This document shows positions 8,414-15,287 of a DNA stretch of 23,331 nt, one piece after another; within the stretch, counting starts at the first letter, position 1; each line of letters opens with the position of its first letter. The position numbers and the translations under genes are program-made. Source of the stretch: Bacillota bacterium (GTDB lineage Bacteria; Bacillota; Clostridia; Christensenellales; CAG-138); contig JAEWMV010000098.1 in the NCBI GenBank assembly GCA_023393045.1, positions 1 through 23,331 of the forward strand, in the 5' to 3' direction. The notes under the pieces are model-generated. The model worked only from the letters and a program-made list of their open reading frames with translations. It made no database searches and had not been told where the DNA came from.

Positions 8414-9232
8414 ATGAAACGCTTCGCCGCGACAATTTTGATTTTCGTTTTATGCGCCATGCTCTCCACGGCGCTGGCCGACCCCACCGAATCGCCCTCC
8501 GGCGCGTCGCCCTCGCCTTCGCCCTCGACGGGCGGGTCGTCGGGCGGCCTCATCGCCTACAATTCCAAGGGCGAAACCGTGGTGCGCATCCAGCTGCGCC
8601 TTCGGGAGCTTGGCTATTTCAACTATAAGGCCACCGGCAATTTCCAAACCATGACCGTCGAGTCGACAAAGGCCTTCCAGCGCAAGCAGGCCGACGGCGA
8701 AGGGCGTCCTATCATCGCGGACGGCACCGTGGGCAATCAGTCCATGGGCATCCTCTTCCTGCACGACGCCGTGCGCGCCGATATAGACGCCTCCATCCCC
8801 ATAGGCGACCCGCTCACAGGCACGCCCGCGGTCACGGGCGAACTCGTGGACTGGTATGAGGTCAAGGAGCTTCTCACCGCCGGCAGGAGCTATCAGGTCT
8901 ACGATTACAACACGGGCGCATCCTGGTACATGACCTTCACCGGCGGCGAAAATCACGCCGAGGTCGAATGCACCTCGGCGGAGGATACCTATACGTATCG
9001 GAAAGCTTTCGGGGATGCGTTCAACTATTCGAAGCGCCCCGTGGTGATCAACGTCGGGGGCAGGCTCATTGCCGCGTCCCTTCAGGGCTATCCGCACGGC
9101 GCGGACGAGGTGGCGAACAACGACATGGCGGGCCACGCCTGCATGTACTTTAACGGCAGCCTCTCCCACGTGGGCAATCTGCCGGACGTGGAGCATCAGG
9201 CGCTCATCTACAAGGCGTCCGGCCGCTCCTGA
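8414..9232 (+). CDS. Secreted peptidoglycan-binding protein with unassigned C-terminal domain
   Basis: This 272-residue protein has a signal peptide ending at ALA (residue 22), a Ser/Pro-rich linker (about 23-45) and a peptidoglycan-binding type 1 domain (about 46-115: VVRIQLRLRELGYF and IADGTVGNQS). Its C-terminal domain (about 142-272) aligns by eye with that of the SH3 protein at 2955-4115. Shared positions include the VYDYNTG/TDVRTG segment, RPV-x-I-x-VGGR-x-IAASL, PHGAD, GHACMYF and VEHQALIYKA. There is no Shine-Dalgarno sequence before the ATG, and an extended -10-like TGCTATCAT ends 6 nt upstream of it, so the mRNA may be leaderless. Its last 25 bases overlap the convergent sigF. Cell-wall binding is likely; enzymatic activity is unproven. 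Confidence 0.82.
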   Translation: MKRFAATILIFVLCAMLSTALADPTESPSGASPSPSPSTGGSSGGLIAYNSKGETVVRIQLRLRELGYFNYKATGNFQTMTVESTKAFQRKQADGEGRPIIADGTVGNQSMGILFLHDAVRADIDASIPIGDPLTGTPAVTGELVDWYEVKELLTAGRSYQVYDYNTGASWYMTFTGGENHAEVECTSAEDTYTYRKAFGDAFNYSKRPVVINVGGRLIAASLQGYPHGADEVANNDMAGHACMYFNGSLSHVGNLPDVEHQALIYKASGRS

Positions 9233-9972
9233 TTCTGCTCAAGCCGCCGCTTCATGCCCGCGAGTATGCGGCTCTCAAGCCGCGATACCTGCACCTGTGA
9301 AATGCCAAGGGCCGCCGCCGTTTCGCTTTGCGTCTTGTCCATGAAATAACGCATCACGATGATCGCGCGCTCGCGCGGCTGGAGCTCCGAGAGGAGCTCT
9401 TTTAGTATCACGCGATCGAGCGCGCCGGATAATTCCTCCTCCGGCATGGGCACCACGTCCATCACCAGCGCGTCCGAATCCGCGCCGTAGGCGGGCTCGT
9501 AGATCGAAACGCAGGGGCGCGCGGCCTCAAGCGCGCGCGCGAGCTCCTCCGGCTCGACCTCAAGCTCCGCGGCGATTTCCACCACGCCGGGCTCGCGGTT
9601 GAGCTTTGTTGAAAGCGCCTCGCGCGCGGCGGCGGCGCGTATGGAGAGCTCGCGCAGGGAGCGGCTCACCTTTATCATGCCGTCGTCCCTGAGAAAACGC
9701 TTGATTTCCCCCGCTATCATGGGCACCGCGTAGGTGGAAAAGCGCACCTCGTAGCTGCAGTCGAAGTTGTTGATCGCCTTGACGAGGCCCATGCAGCCTA
9801 TCTGGAACAGGTCGTCGTACTCGCAGCCCTTCCCGAGGAAGTGGCGCACGATGGATTTTACGAGGGCCGTGTTGCATACGACGAGCTTTTCCCGCGCCTC
9901 GTCGGAGCCGCTTTGCGCAAGGAGGATGAGCTTTTGCGTTTCCTCGTGGGAGAGCGGCTCCCGCTCATCCAT
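9208..9972 (-). CDS. sigF: RNA polymerase sporulation sigma factor SigF
   Basis: This 254-residue SigB/F/G-type sigma-70 factor is the first forespore-specific sigma of endospore formation. Region 2 is seen at YDDLFQIGCMGLVKAINNF (about residues 52-70) and RFSTYAVPMIAGEIKRFLRDD (77-97), followed by KVSRSLREL. The region 4.2 helix-turn-helix is at about 214-236 (ETAAALGISQVQVSRLESR). It is the third gene of spoIIA; its ATG overlaps the spoIIAB stop by 8 bases. In the known pathway SpoIIAB holds SigF inactive until dephosphorylated SpoIIAA frees it in the forespore. The 3' end overlaps the convergent wall-protein gene by 25 bp. Confidence 0.96.
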   Translation of the reverse strand: MDEREPLSHEETQKLILLAQSGSDEAREKLVVCNTALVKSIVRHFLGKGCEYDDLFQIGCMGLVKAINNFDCSYEVRFSTYAVPMIAGEIKRFLRDDGMIKVSRSLRELSIRAAAAREALSTKLNREPGVVEIAAELEVEPEELARALEAARPCVSIYEPAYGADSDALVMDVVPMPEEELSGALDRVILKELLSELQPRERAIIVMRYFMDKTQSETAAALGISQVQVSRLESRILAGMKRRLEQNQERPDAL

Positions 9973-10399
9973 TGTCCCTCACCGGGCTGATGCGCTTTTT
10001 CATGGAAACTGTGGTGCCGTAGCCCACGACGGAGCGCACCTTCACCTCGTCCATGAACGCCTGCATCACGGAAAAGCCCATGCCGGAGCGCTCCAGCTCG
10101 GGCGCGCTCGTGTAGAAGGGCTGCATGGCAAGCTCCACGTCCTCAATTCCCTTGCCCGTGTCGATGATGTCGATGGCGAACACGTCGCCCTCCACGATGC
10201 AGTCCATCGTCACGGTGCCGCCCTTGCCGCCGTAGCCGTGTATGATGGCGTTGGTCACGGCCTCGCTCACGGCGGTGCGGATGTCCGTCAGCTCCTCGAT
10301 GGTGGGGTTGAGCTGGGACGCGAACGCCGCGGCGAGCGTCCGCGCGAGGGACTCGTTCTGCGAGATGGCGCTAAAGCTCACGTTCATCATGTTTTTCAT
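9965..10399 (-). CDS. spoIIAB: Anti-sigma F factor / serine kinase SpoIIAB
   Basis: This 144-residue GHKL-type ATPase has the N box AVSEAVTNAIIHGY (Glu46, Asn50), the G1 box DTGKG (Asp80 onward) and the G2 box SGMGFSVM (105-112). In sporulating Bacillota it binds and inhibits SigF and phosphorylates SpoIIAA on serine. The frame is open to 10435, but the ATG at 10399 has a GGGAGGT ribosome site and forms an ATGA overlap with the spoIIAA stop. It also matches the family N-terminus (MKNMMNVSFSAIS), so it is chosen. The length equals that of the Bacillus protein within a few residues. Confidence 0.96.
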   Translation of the reverse strand: MKNMMNVSFSAISQNESLARTLAAAFASQLNPTIEELTDIRTAVSEAVTNAIIHGYGGKGGTVTMDCIVEGDVFAIDIIDTGKGIEDVELAMQPFYTSAPELERSGMGFSVMQAFMDEVKVRSVVGYGTTVSMKKRISPVRDNG

Positions 10400-10725
10400 A
10401 GTTCGATACCTCCCTGCGCGTCCCTTTTCTCGCACAGCGTGTAGACCCCCGCCATGCGCAATATCCTTTCAACGTGCTTGTTCGCGCCGCAAAGCGCCAG
10501 CTTGCCCCCCCGGCGGGACAAAGTCCTGTAGCGCCCGAGTATCACGCCCAACCCCGAGCTGTCCATGAAGCTCACCCCGCGAAGGTCGAGCTCCAGCTCG
10601 CGTATGCCGGGGTTTGAGAGCAGCGCGTCGAGCGCCCTGCGGGTTTCGGCCGCGCAGTGATGATCGAGCTCCCCGGTAAGCTGCGCAAAAGCGCGGGGCC
10701 CGACTGTCTCCGAACGTATCTGCAT
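10396..10725 (-). CDS. spoIIAA: Anti-sigma F factor antagonist SpoIIAA
   Basis: This 109-residue STAS-domain protein has the phosphorylation-site segment GVSFMDSSGLGVILGRY; Ser57 corresponds to the serine phosphorylated by SpoIIAB in Bacillus. Unphosphorylated SpoIIAA displaces SigF from SpoIIAB. The frame is open to 10752, but the ATG at 10725 has an AGGAGGCTGAAT ribosome site and starts where homology begins (MQIRSETV), so it is preferred. It is the first gene of the spoIIA operon, with a candidate SigH promoter about 35-60 bp upstream. Confidence 0.95.
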   Translation of the reverse strand: MQIRSETVGPRAFAQLTGELDHHCAAETRRALDALLSNPGIRELELDLRGVSFMDSSGLGVILGRYRTLSRRGGKLALCGANKHVERILRMAGVYTLCEKRDAQGGIEL

Positions 10726-10757
10726 ATTCAGCCTCCTGTATAGGATTAACAAGATGT

Positions 10758-10785
10758 ATTTCCCCGGGCGAATTTCGCGTCCTGC
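10758..10785 (-). promoter_or_regulatory. Candidate SigH-type promoter of spoIIA
   Basis: Read on the minus strand, GCAGGACGC (10785-10777) and GGGAAAT (10764-10758) are separated by 12 bp. They match the AGGA and GAA cores and the spacing of the SigH consensus (RNAGGAWWW, 11-12 bp, RNGAAWW); the WWW part is not matched. In Bacillus, spoIIA is transcribed by SigH. The expected start near 10750 would leave a 25-nt leader containing the AGGAGG site. Confidence 0.5.
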
Positions 10786-10808
10786 ATAGTATTCCCTCTA
10801 TGATTGTC

Positions 10809-10878
10809 ATATATACGCGACCTTTGGCGAAAACGTAAAAAAACGGGACATATGCCCCGTCCGCCGCCGCGTATATAT
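10809..10878. repeat. 11-bp perfect inverted repeat enclosing a terminator hairpin
   Basis: ATATATACGCG (10809-10819) and CGCGTATATAT (10868-10878) are exact inverted copies with 48 bp between them. A second palindrome, an intrinsic terminator facing the minus strand, lies inside at 10837-10860. The element lies in the 325-bp gap between the divergent spoIIA operon and the MBL-fold gene. Nothing else that looks coding was seen in that gap. Confidence 0.75.
10837..10860 (-). terminator. Intrinsic terminator on the minus strand with no visible upstream gene
   Basis: On the minus strand ACGGGGCATATGTCCCGT (10860-10843) forms a stem of ACGGG/CCCGT plus a G-U pair and an AT-rich loop, followed directly by seven U (10843-10837). 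No plausible minus-strand gene lies between here and 11050, so it would stop an unseen RNA or antisense transcript before spoIIA. Confidence 0.65.
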
Positions 10879-10982
10879 AGGTTTATTGCCCTGCCGACTT
10901 TATGCGATAACAGGTTTGCTGCGGCCGGTTGGGCGCAACGGGCGTCGCTCGGGCGAAGGCGCGCAAAAAGCGTTGATAATAT

Positions 10983-10990
10983 GGTATGAT
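10983..10990 (+). promoter_or_regulatory. Weak candidate -10 for the second MBL-fold gene
   Basis: TGGTATGAT (10982-10990) resembles an extended -10 (TGnTATAAT). No convincing -35 is present at the right distance. It would give a leader of about 55 nt before the ATG at 11051. Confidence 0.3.
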
Positions 10991-11050
10991 TTTCCTATGG
11001 GATAAGCGCGCGACGCGGCGATAAAAATAAGAATCAAAGGCGGTGAAAAC

Positions 11051-11791
11051 ATGGAATTGACCGTTTTGGGACGATACGGCCCCTTTCCCGCGCCGGGCGG
11101 CGCGTGCTCGGGTTACCTCATCCGCGCGGGCAAGGCAAAGCTCGTGCTCGATCTGGGCGCAGGCACGCTCTCGCGCCTGATGGGGTTCCTTCCGGAGCTC
11201 AATATGGACTGCGTCATTTTGACGCACCTGCACAGCGACCATATTTCGGATATGTTCGTGATGCGCTACGCCCTGCGCCAGCTCTCCGAGCGCGGCGTGA
11301 AGGTGACGCTGCCCCTGCCCGTGGTCGCGCCCGAGGAGCCGCGCGAGGAGTACAGGCTCCTCACCGCTTCGGGCGTCTATGACCTTTCCGCCGCGCAGGA
11401 CGAACTGCAGCTTCGCATACAGGATGTGCGCATACGCCTAAAGCGCGTCACCCATCCCGTGCCAAGCTACGCGGTGAGCGTAGAGCACGAGGGAAAAAAG
11501 CTCATCTACACGGGGGATACGGGCATGCGGCACGATTTGGCGGAGCTTTGCTACGGCGCGGATATGCTGCTTGCGGACGCCAACTTCCTCGACGAGGAGC
11601 GCCCCGGCGCGCCCGCGCCGCACCTTTCGGCGGGGCAGGCGGGGCAGCTTGCGGCGCAGGCGTGGGTGAAGCGCCTCATCCTCACGCACATCCACGGGGC
11701 GATGGGCGACACGGGCAGGCTGCTCGCGCAGGCGCAGAAGCATTTCAAGAGTGCGGAAGTGGCTGAGGAACTGGCGACCTATACGATTTGA
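11051..11791 (+). CDS. MBL-fold metal-dependent hydrolase (RNase Z-like group)
   Basis: This is a 246-residue metallo-beta-lactamase-fold protein with THLHSDHISD (metal ligands His59, His61, Asp63, His64), YTGDTG with the bridging Asp, an APHLSAGQAGQLAA segment and a final LTHIHG. This combination is typical of the RNase Z/YhfI-like branch of small cytoplasmic MBL proteins found next to housekeeping genes. The substrate (RNA, cyclic nucleotide or other) cannot be inferred. The ATG at 11051 follows an AAAGGCGGTGAAAAC ribosome site. It is divergent from spoIIA and is followed 78 bp later by the YwlG gene, which has its own promoter. Confidence 0.88.
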   Translation: MELTVLGRYGPFPAPGGACSGYLIRAGKAKLVLDLGAGTLSRLMGFLPELNMDCVILTHLHSDHISDMFVMRYALRQLSERGVKVTLPLPVVAPEEPREEYRLLTASGVYDLSAAQDELQLRIQDVRIRLKRVTHPVPSYAVSVEHEGKKLIYTGDTGMRHDLAELCYGADMLLADANFLDEERPGAPAPHLSAGQAGQLAAQAWVKRLILTHIHGAMGDTGRLLAQAQKHFKSAEVAEELATYTI

Positions 11792-11807
11792 CGGCCTCCG
11801 CCCGGGG

Positions 11808-11835
11808 TTGCATATATTCCTCCCGGTGTTATAAT
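11808..11835 (+). promoter_or_regulatory. SigA-type promoter of the ywlG-like gene
   Basis: TTGCAT (11808-11813), a 16-bp spacer and a perfect TATAAT (11830-11835) precede the ATG at 11870. An ACGGAGGAA ribosome site lies between promoter and start codon. Confidence 0.6.
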
Positions 11836-11869
11836 ATGGATTGCGAAGAGGGAAGAACGGAGGAATATC

Positions 11870-12442
11870 ATGGACTTTTTTGACACGATCAACGCGCAGG
11901 CGGCAGCCGCGATGGACGAGCTGCTGGCCGCCGCGGATACGCTAAAGCGCGGGGACATGCTCGTCGTGGGCTGCTCCACGAGCGAGATTATGGGCCGGCT
12001 CATCGGCACGGGCTCAAACGAAGACGCGGCGAAGGCCGTCATGGATGCGGTGCTGCCCCGCGTGAAGGAACGCGGGCTTTTCCTCGCGGTGCAGTGCTGC
12101 GAGCATCTCAACCGCTGCCTCGTGGTCGAGCGCGGCTGCATGGAAAAGTACGACCTGCAGCAGGTCTGGGTGAGGCCGCATCTCCACGCGGGCGGCGCGT
12201 TTGCAATGCAGGCCCTCGCGCGCTTTGACGACCATGTGATGGTGGAGGACCTGCGCGGCAAGGCCGCCGCAGGTCTTGACATAGGCGGCACGCTCATCGG
12301 CATGCACATGCATCCCGTGGTGGTGCCCGTGCACGCGAAAACGCGCAAAATCGGCGAGGCAAACGTTACCGCCGCGCGCACGCGCCCCAAGTATGTGGGC
12401 GGCCCACGCGCGCAATATGACGATATGAAGCGCGCGCACTGA
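11870..12442 (+). CDS. ywlG: TIGR01440 / YwlG family protein
   Basis: This 190-residue protein has the full length of the YwlG (TIGR01440) family. Conserved blocks are visible: the LVVGCSTSEIMGRLIGTGSN region, FLAVQCCEHLNRCLVVER, KAAAGLDIGGTLIGMHMHPV and the C-terminal ARTRPKYVGGPRA. The family is widespread in Bacillota and has no established biochemical role; no transmembrane or signal sequence is seen, so it is cytoplasmic. It has its own promoter and an optimal ribosome site. The sigG leader begins directly after it (156 bp to the sigG start). The gene name is by family resemblance only. Confidence 0.88.
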   Translation: MDFFDTINAQAAAAMDELLAAADTLKRGDMLVVGCSTSEIMGRLIGTGSNEDAAKAVMDAVLPRVKERGLFLAVQCCEHLNRCLVVERGCMEKYDLQQVWVRPHLHAGGAFAMQALARFDDHVMVEDLRGKAAAGLDIGGTLIGMHMHPVVVPVHAKTRKIGEANVTAARTRPKYVGGPRAQYDDMKRAH

Positions 12443-12550
12443 CGCGCTTTCCCGCGGGGGCGGAGGAGCTTTTTGTCGTCTTTGAGCTCATTTGAGATAT
12501 CGCCCAAAATCGCCCTTGATAGCCAAAGCATAACGGAATAACAAACCAGC

Positions 12551-12598
12551 GGCAAGGCAACCCTAGGAACATGAAGGATCCCGGAGGGTTGTTTTGCT
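12551..12598 (+). promoter_or_regulatory. sigG leader hairpin sequestering the ribosome-binding site
   Basis: The left arm 12552-12564 (GCAAGGCAACCCT) pairs over 13 bp with the right arm 12585-12597 (AGGGTTGTTTTGC), using two G-U pairs; a third G-U (12551 with 12598) extends it to 14 bp. The loop is 20 nt. The right arm contains most of the GGAGGG Shine-Dalgarno sequence (12583-12588) and ends one base before the sigG ATG. It is expected to lower sigG translation. In Bacillus subtilis a sigG leader hairpin that limits translation has been described. Confidence 0.7.
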
Positions 12599-13372
12599 AT
12601 GGCTCTGAACAAGGTTGACATATGCGGATTGGACACATCGAGCCTTCCACGGCTCACACAGCAGCAGAGCAGGGAATTACTGCTTAAAATAAAGGGCGGG
12701 GACGCGGAGGCGCGCGAGGAATTCATCCGGGCCAACCTTCGCCTCGTATTGAGCGTGATCCAGCGCTTTTCCGGGCGCGGGGAGCAGATGGACGACCTGT
12801 TTCAGGTCGGCTGCATCGGCCTCATCAAGGCGGTGGAGAATTTCAACACCGACTTGGACGTGCGCTTTTCCACCTACGCGGTGCCCATGATCATCGGCGA
12901 GCTGCGGCGCTATCTTAGGGACAACACCACGCTTCGCGTGAGCCGCTCGCTCCGGGATACGGCCTATAAGGCGCTTCGCGTGCGAAACGATTTGATGGAT
13001 AAACTCTCGCGCGAGCCGCGCCTCGACGAGATCGCGCGCGAGCTGGAGATGAGCGAGGAGGACGTCGCCTTCGCGCTTGAGGCGATACAGGATCCAGTAT
13101 CTCTGTTCGAGCCCATCTATCACGACGACGGGGACGCCATATTCGTCATGGATCAGGTCAAGGACGACCGGGATTGCGACGATTACTGGCTCGACGGCAT
13201 CGCCATAGGCAGCGGGCTCGACCGCCTCGCCGACCGCGAAAGGAAGATCATAGAGCTCAGGTTCTTCCAGGGGCGCACGCAGATGGAGGTCGCGGAGGAA
13301 ATCGGCATCAGCCAGGCGCAGGTGTCGCGGCTTGAAAAAAGCGCGCTTAAGCATATGAAGAAATACGTGTAG
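12599..13372 (+). CDS. sigG: RNA polymerase sporulation sigma factor SigG
   Basis: This 257-residue late forespore sigma factor carries the SigG-specific N-terminal tag NKVDICGLDTSSLP. It has near-identical family blocks LRLVLSVIQRFSGRGEQMDDLFQVGCIGL (region 2), STYAVPMIIGELRRYLRD, AIQDPVSLFEPIYHDDGD, and the region 4.2 helix-turn-helix MEVAEEIGISQAQVSRLEK (about residues 229-247). SigG drives late forespore genes after engulfment. The spoIIGA-sigE genes that usually precede it are not in this window; it stands alone, 1.9 kb from the divergent spoIIA operon. Its start is preceded by GGAGGG at 11 nt, buried in a hairpin. I saw only a weak SigF-like GCATA upstream (12529-12533) without a good -10. 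Confidence 0.96.
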   Translation: MALNKVDICGLDTSSLPRLTQQQSRELLLKIKGGDAEAREEFIRANLRLVLSVIQRFSGRGEQMDDLFQVGCIGLIKAVENFNTDLDVRFSTYAVPMIIGELRRYLRDNTTLRVSRSLRDTAYKALRVRNDLMDKLSREPRLDEIARELEMSEEDVAFALEAIQDPVSLFEPIYHDDGDAIFVMDQVKDDRDCDDYWLDGIAIGSGLDRLADRERKIIELRFFQGRTQMEVAEEIGISQAQVSRLEKSALKHMKKYV

Positions 13373-13429
13373 TTCAACCGGTATGCGGCGGATCGCCGCC
13401 ATAAAATGAACGCACAAAATTTGTCCCAG

Positions 13430-13459
13430 CGCCGCCCGCCTTGTATGCGGGCGGCGTTT
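13430..13459 (+). terminator. Hairpin terminator after sigG
   Basis: A perfect 10-bp GC stem, CGCCGCCCGC (13430-13439) with GCGGGCGGCG (13447-13456) and a 7-nt loop, is followed by only three T. A smaller hairpin, GCGGCG-GAT-CGCCGC, lies at 13385-13399 just after the stop. The stem is strong but the U-tract is weak, so termination may be partial. Confidence 0.55.
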
Positions 13460-13466
13460 GTGCTAG

Positions 13467-13472
13467 TATAAT
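13467..13472 (+). promoter_or_regulatory. Candidate -10 for the C39-like protein gene
   Basis: A perfect TATAAT lies 51 bp before the ATG and directly after the sigG terminator. The best -35-like TTGTAT (13441-13446) is 20 bp away, inside the terminator loop, which is too far to be convincing. Confidence 0.35.
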
Positions 13473-13523
13473 GATGTATGGTCGCCACGCGGCCATGCCA
13501 TTTCTGTCTGGAGGATGCATTCG

Positions 13524-15272
13524 ATGAAAAAGCTGATTTCAGCGCTTCTGGTTTTTGTGCTCGCGCTCGGCCTTGCCGTTCCCGCGCTGGCCGATAAGGC
13601 CAAGGCGAATCGGAGTTTTGAGGGGAACCTTGTCAAACTGACCACCGTAGAAGACTTCTCGCTCGGCGAGCTTTCCGGCCTCGTCATAGACGAAACCGTG
13701 GGCAACGGCGCGCTCAGGCTTGAGGAGGGCGCCGCGAGCGGCACCTATACGAGCGATGTCATAGGCGTCGAGCCGTTTGAATACCTCGTGGCCTCCTGGA
13801 ACGCGGACGTGCCCAAGGGCGCGAAGCTCGAGGTGTTCGTGCGCGCCTATGTCGACATGCATGCGGACTGGACCTCCTGGATGAGCTGGGGCACATGGAG
13901 CGCTTCGATCACGCGCGGCTCCAAGGACAGCGAGGACGCGCTCGCCTTCATGGACGTGGACACCCTCACCATATCGGGCTCCGAGGGGGAGAGCGCAAGC
14001 CTCGTGCAGATGAAGGCCGTGCTCACCGCCGCCGAGGATGGGGAGAGCCCGGTGCTGCGCCAGCTTGCCTGCACCTATAAGAACACGCTCGAGGGGCAGG
14101 CGATAACGCCCGCCTATTATGGGGAGGAAATTGAACTCCCCGCGTCCGTGCGGCTCGACACGCCCGCCTATTCCCAGATGATACGCGAGGCGAGCATCGC
14201 GAGCCTCATGTGCAGCGCGACGACCATCAGCGTTCTGTTGAACGACAGGGGCGAGGACGTGATGCCCGAGGAGATCGCCCTCATCAACTATGATAAAACC
14301 TACGACGGCTTTGGCAACTGGTCCTACAGCGTGGCTGCGGCAGGTTCTTTTGGATACGATGCGTACTGCCAGTACGGCGATTTTGACCTGCTGCGCCAGG
14401 AGCTTGCGCACGGCTATTCCGTGGGCATCAGCGTGAAGTATTCCGACACGCAAAACGGCAGCTATCCCTACCTTGAGAACGCGCCCCTTTCGACCGCCGG
14501 CCACCTCATCACCATCACGGGGTATGAGACCATAGACGGCGTCGATTACTTTTATTCCAGCGATTCCGCCGCGGGCGCGGACATGGAATGCGTGCGCCGC
14601 TACCGCGCCGACCAGCTCGACGCGTGCTGGAGCGGCAGGCTGATGTATGTCGTGCACGAAAAGGAGGACGCGGCGGCGCTTCGTCCTGCGCGCGTCGCGG
14701 CGCAGCTTGAGGCCGTCACGGCCGAGGGCGTCGAGAACGCCTACGCGCTCGTCGTGGACGGCGAAAAGGTGCTGCTCGACAACAGCTTCAAGGGCAAGAC
14801 CTTGCGCAGCGACGGCGGCGGCATGGTGCTCTGCTATGTGGAGGAGGCGAAAGCCCCCATGACGGCGGAGGGCGCAAAGGTGACCACCGCCAACAAGCGC
14901 ATACTGTATACGGTTTCGGCAAAGAACGGGTTCATTGTCATAAACCCCTCCAGCGTTCTGCGTGACATCGAGGGCAGCGCGACGGTGCATGTGCTCGTGC
15001 TGATGAACGACGGCGTCACCTATGAGGCGGTGCTCGCGATGGAAGGCGCGGTTTCGACCCCCGCGCCCACCCCGACCCCCGAGGCGACCGCGCCCGCCAC
15101 AACCACGGAACCGACGCCGGATGAAGAGACGGACGCGCCCTTTATCTCCGAGGACAACGGCAGGCGGCTGATCATCATCGCCGTCGCCGCCATCGGCATC
15201 GCGCTCATCGTGCACTTCATCATGGTAAGAAGGGATAAGGCGAGGAAAAACAGGCACCAATCCACCAAGTAA
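13524..15272 (+). CDS. Exported, membrane-anchored C39-like peptidase-fold protein
   Basis: This 582-residue surface protein has a signal peptide ending at ALA (residue 23) and a beta-rich region to about 200. A papain-like peptidase C39-type domain follows (about 210-378), with Cys230 in LMCSATTISVLLNDRG, His327 in TAGHLITITGYE and Asp347 in YYSSDSAA-like context (FYSSDSAAG). A second beta-rich part ends in a Pro/Thr linker (about 511-535), a transmembrane helix (about 549-567) and a basic tail. The protease fold and catalytic residues are seen; substrate and activity are inferred. I start at 13524 because GGAGG ends immediately before the other ATG at 13515. The glycosidase gene begins 15 nt after its stop, so the two are probably co-transcribed. 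Confidence 0.8.
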   Translation: MKKLISALLVFVLALGLAVPALADKAKANRSFEGNLVKLTTVEDFSLGELSGLVIDETVGNGALRLEEGAASGTYTSDVIGVEPFEYLVASWNADVPKGAKLEVFVRAYVDMHADWTSWMSWGTWSASITRGSKDSEDALAFMDVDTLTISGSEGESASLVQMKAVLTAAEDGESPVLRQLACTYKNTLEGQAITPAYYGEEIELPASVRLDTPAYSQMIREASIASLMCSATTISVLLNDRGEDVMPEEIALINYDKTYDGFGNWSYSVAAAGSFGYDAYCQYGDFDLLRQELAHGYSVGISVKYSDTQNGSYPYLENAPLSTAGHLITITGYETIDGVDYFYSSDSAAGADMECVRRYRADQLDACWSGRLMYVVHEKEDAAALRPARVAAQLEAVTAEGVENAYALVVDGEKVLLDNSFKGKTLRSDGGGMVLCYVEEAKAPMTAEGAKVTTANKRILYTVSAKNGFIVINPSSVLRDIEGSATVHVLVLMNDGVTYEAVLAMEGAVSTPAPTPTPEATAPATTTEPTPDEETDAPFISEDNGRRLIIIAVAAIGIALIVHFIMVRRDKARKNRHQSTK

Positions 15273-15287
15273 GGCGGCGGGCCGGAT

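Noticed and set aside
10883..11242. Minus-strand open frame that could own the terminator at 10837-10860
   Set aside because: It overlaps the 5' part of the MBL-fold gene, has no recognisable domain and no convincing ribosome site. It stays only a remote possibility.
12529..12565. SigF-type promoter of sigG
   Set aside because: GCATA is present, but no GGNRANAHTR-like -10 sits at a proper distance.
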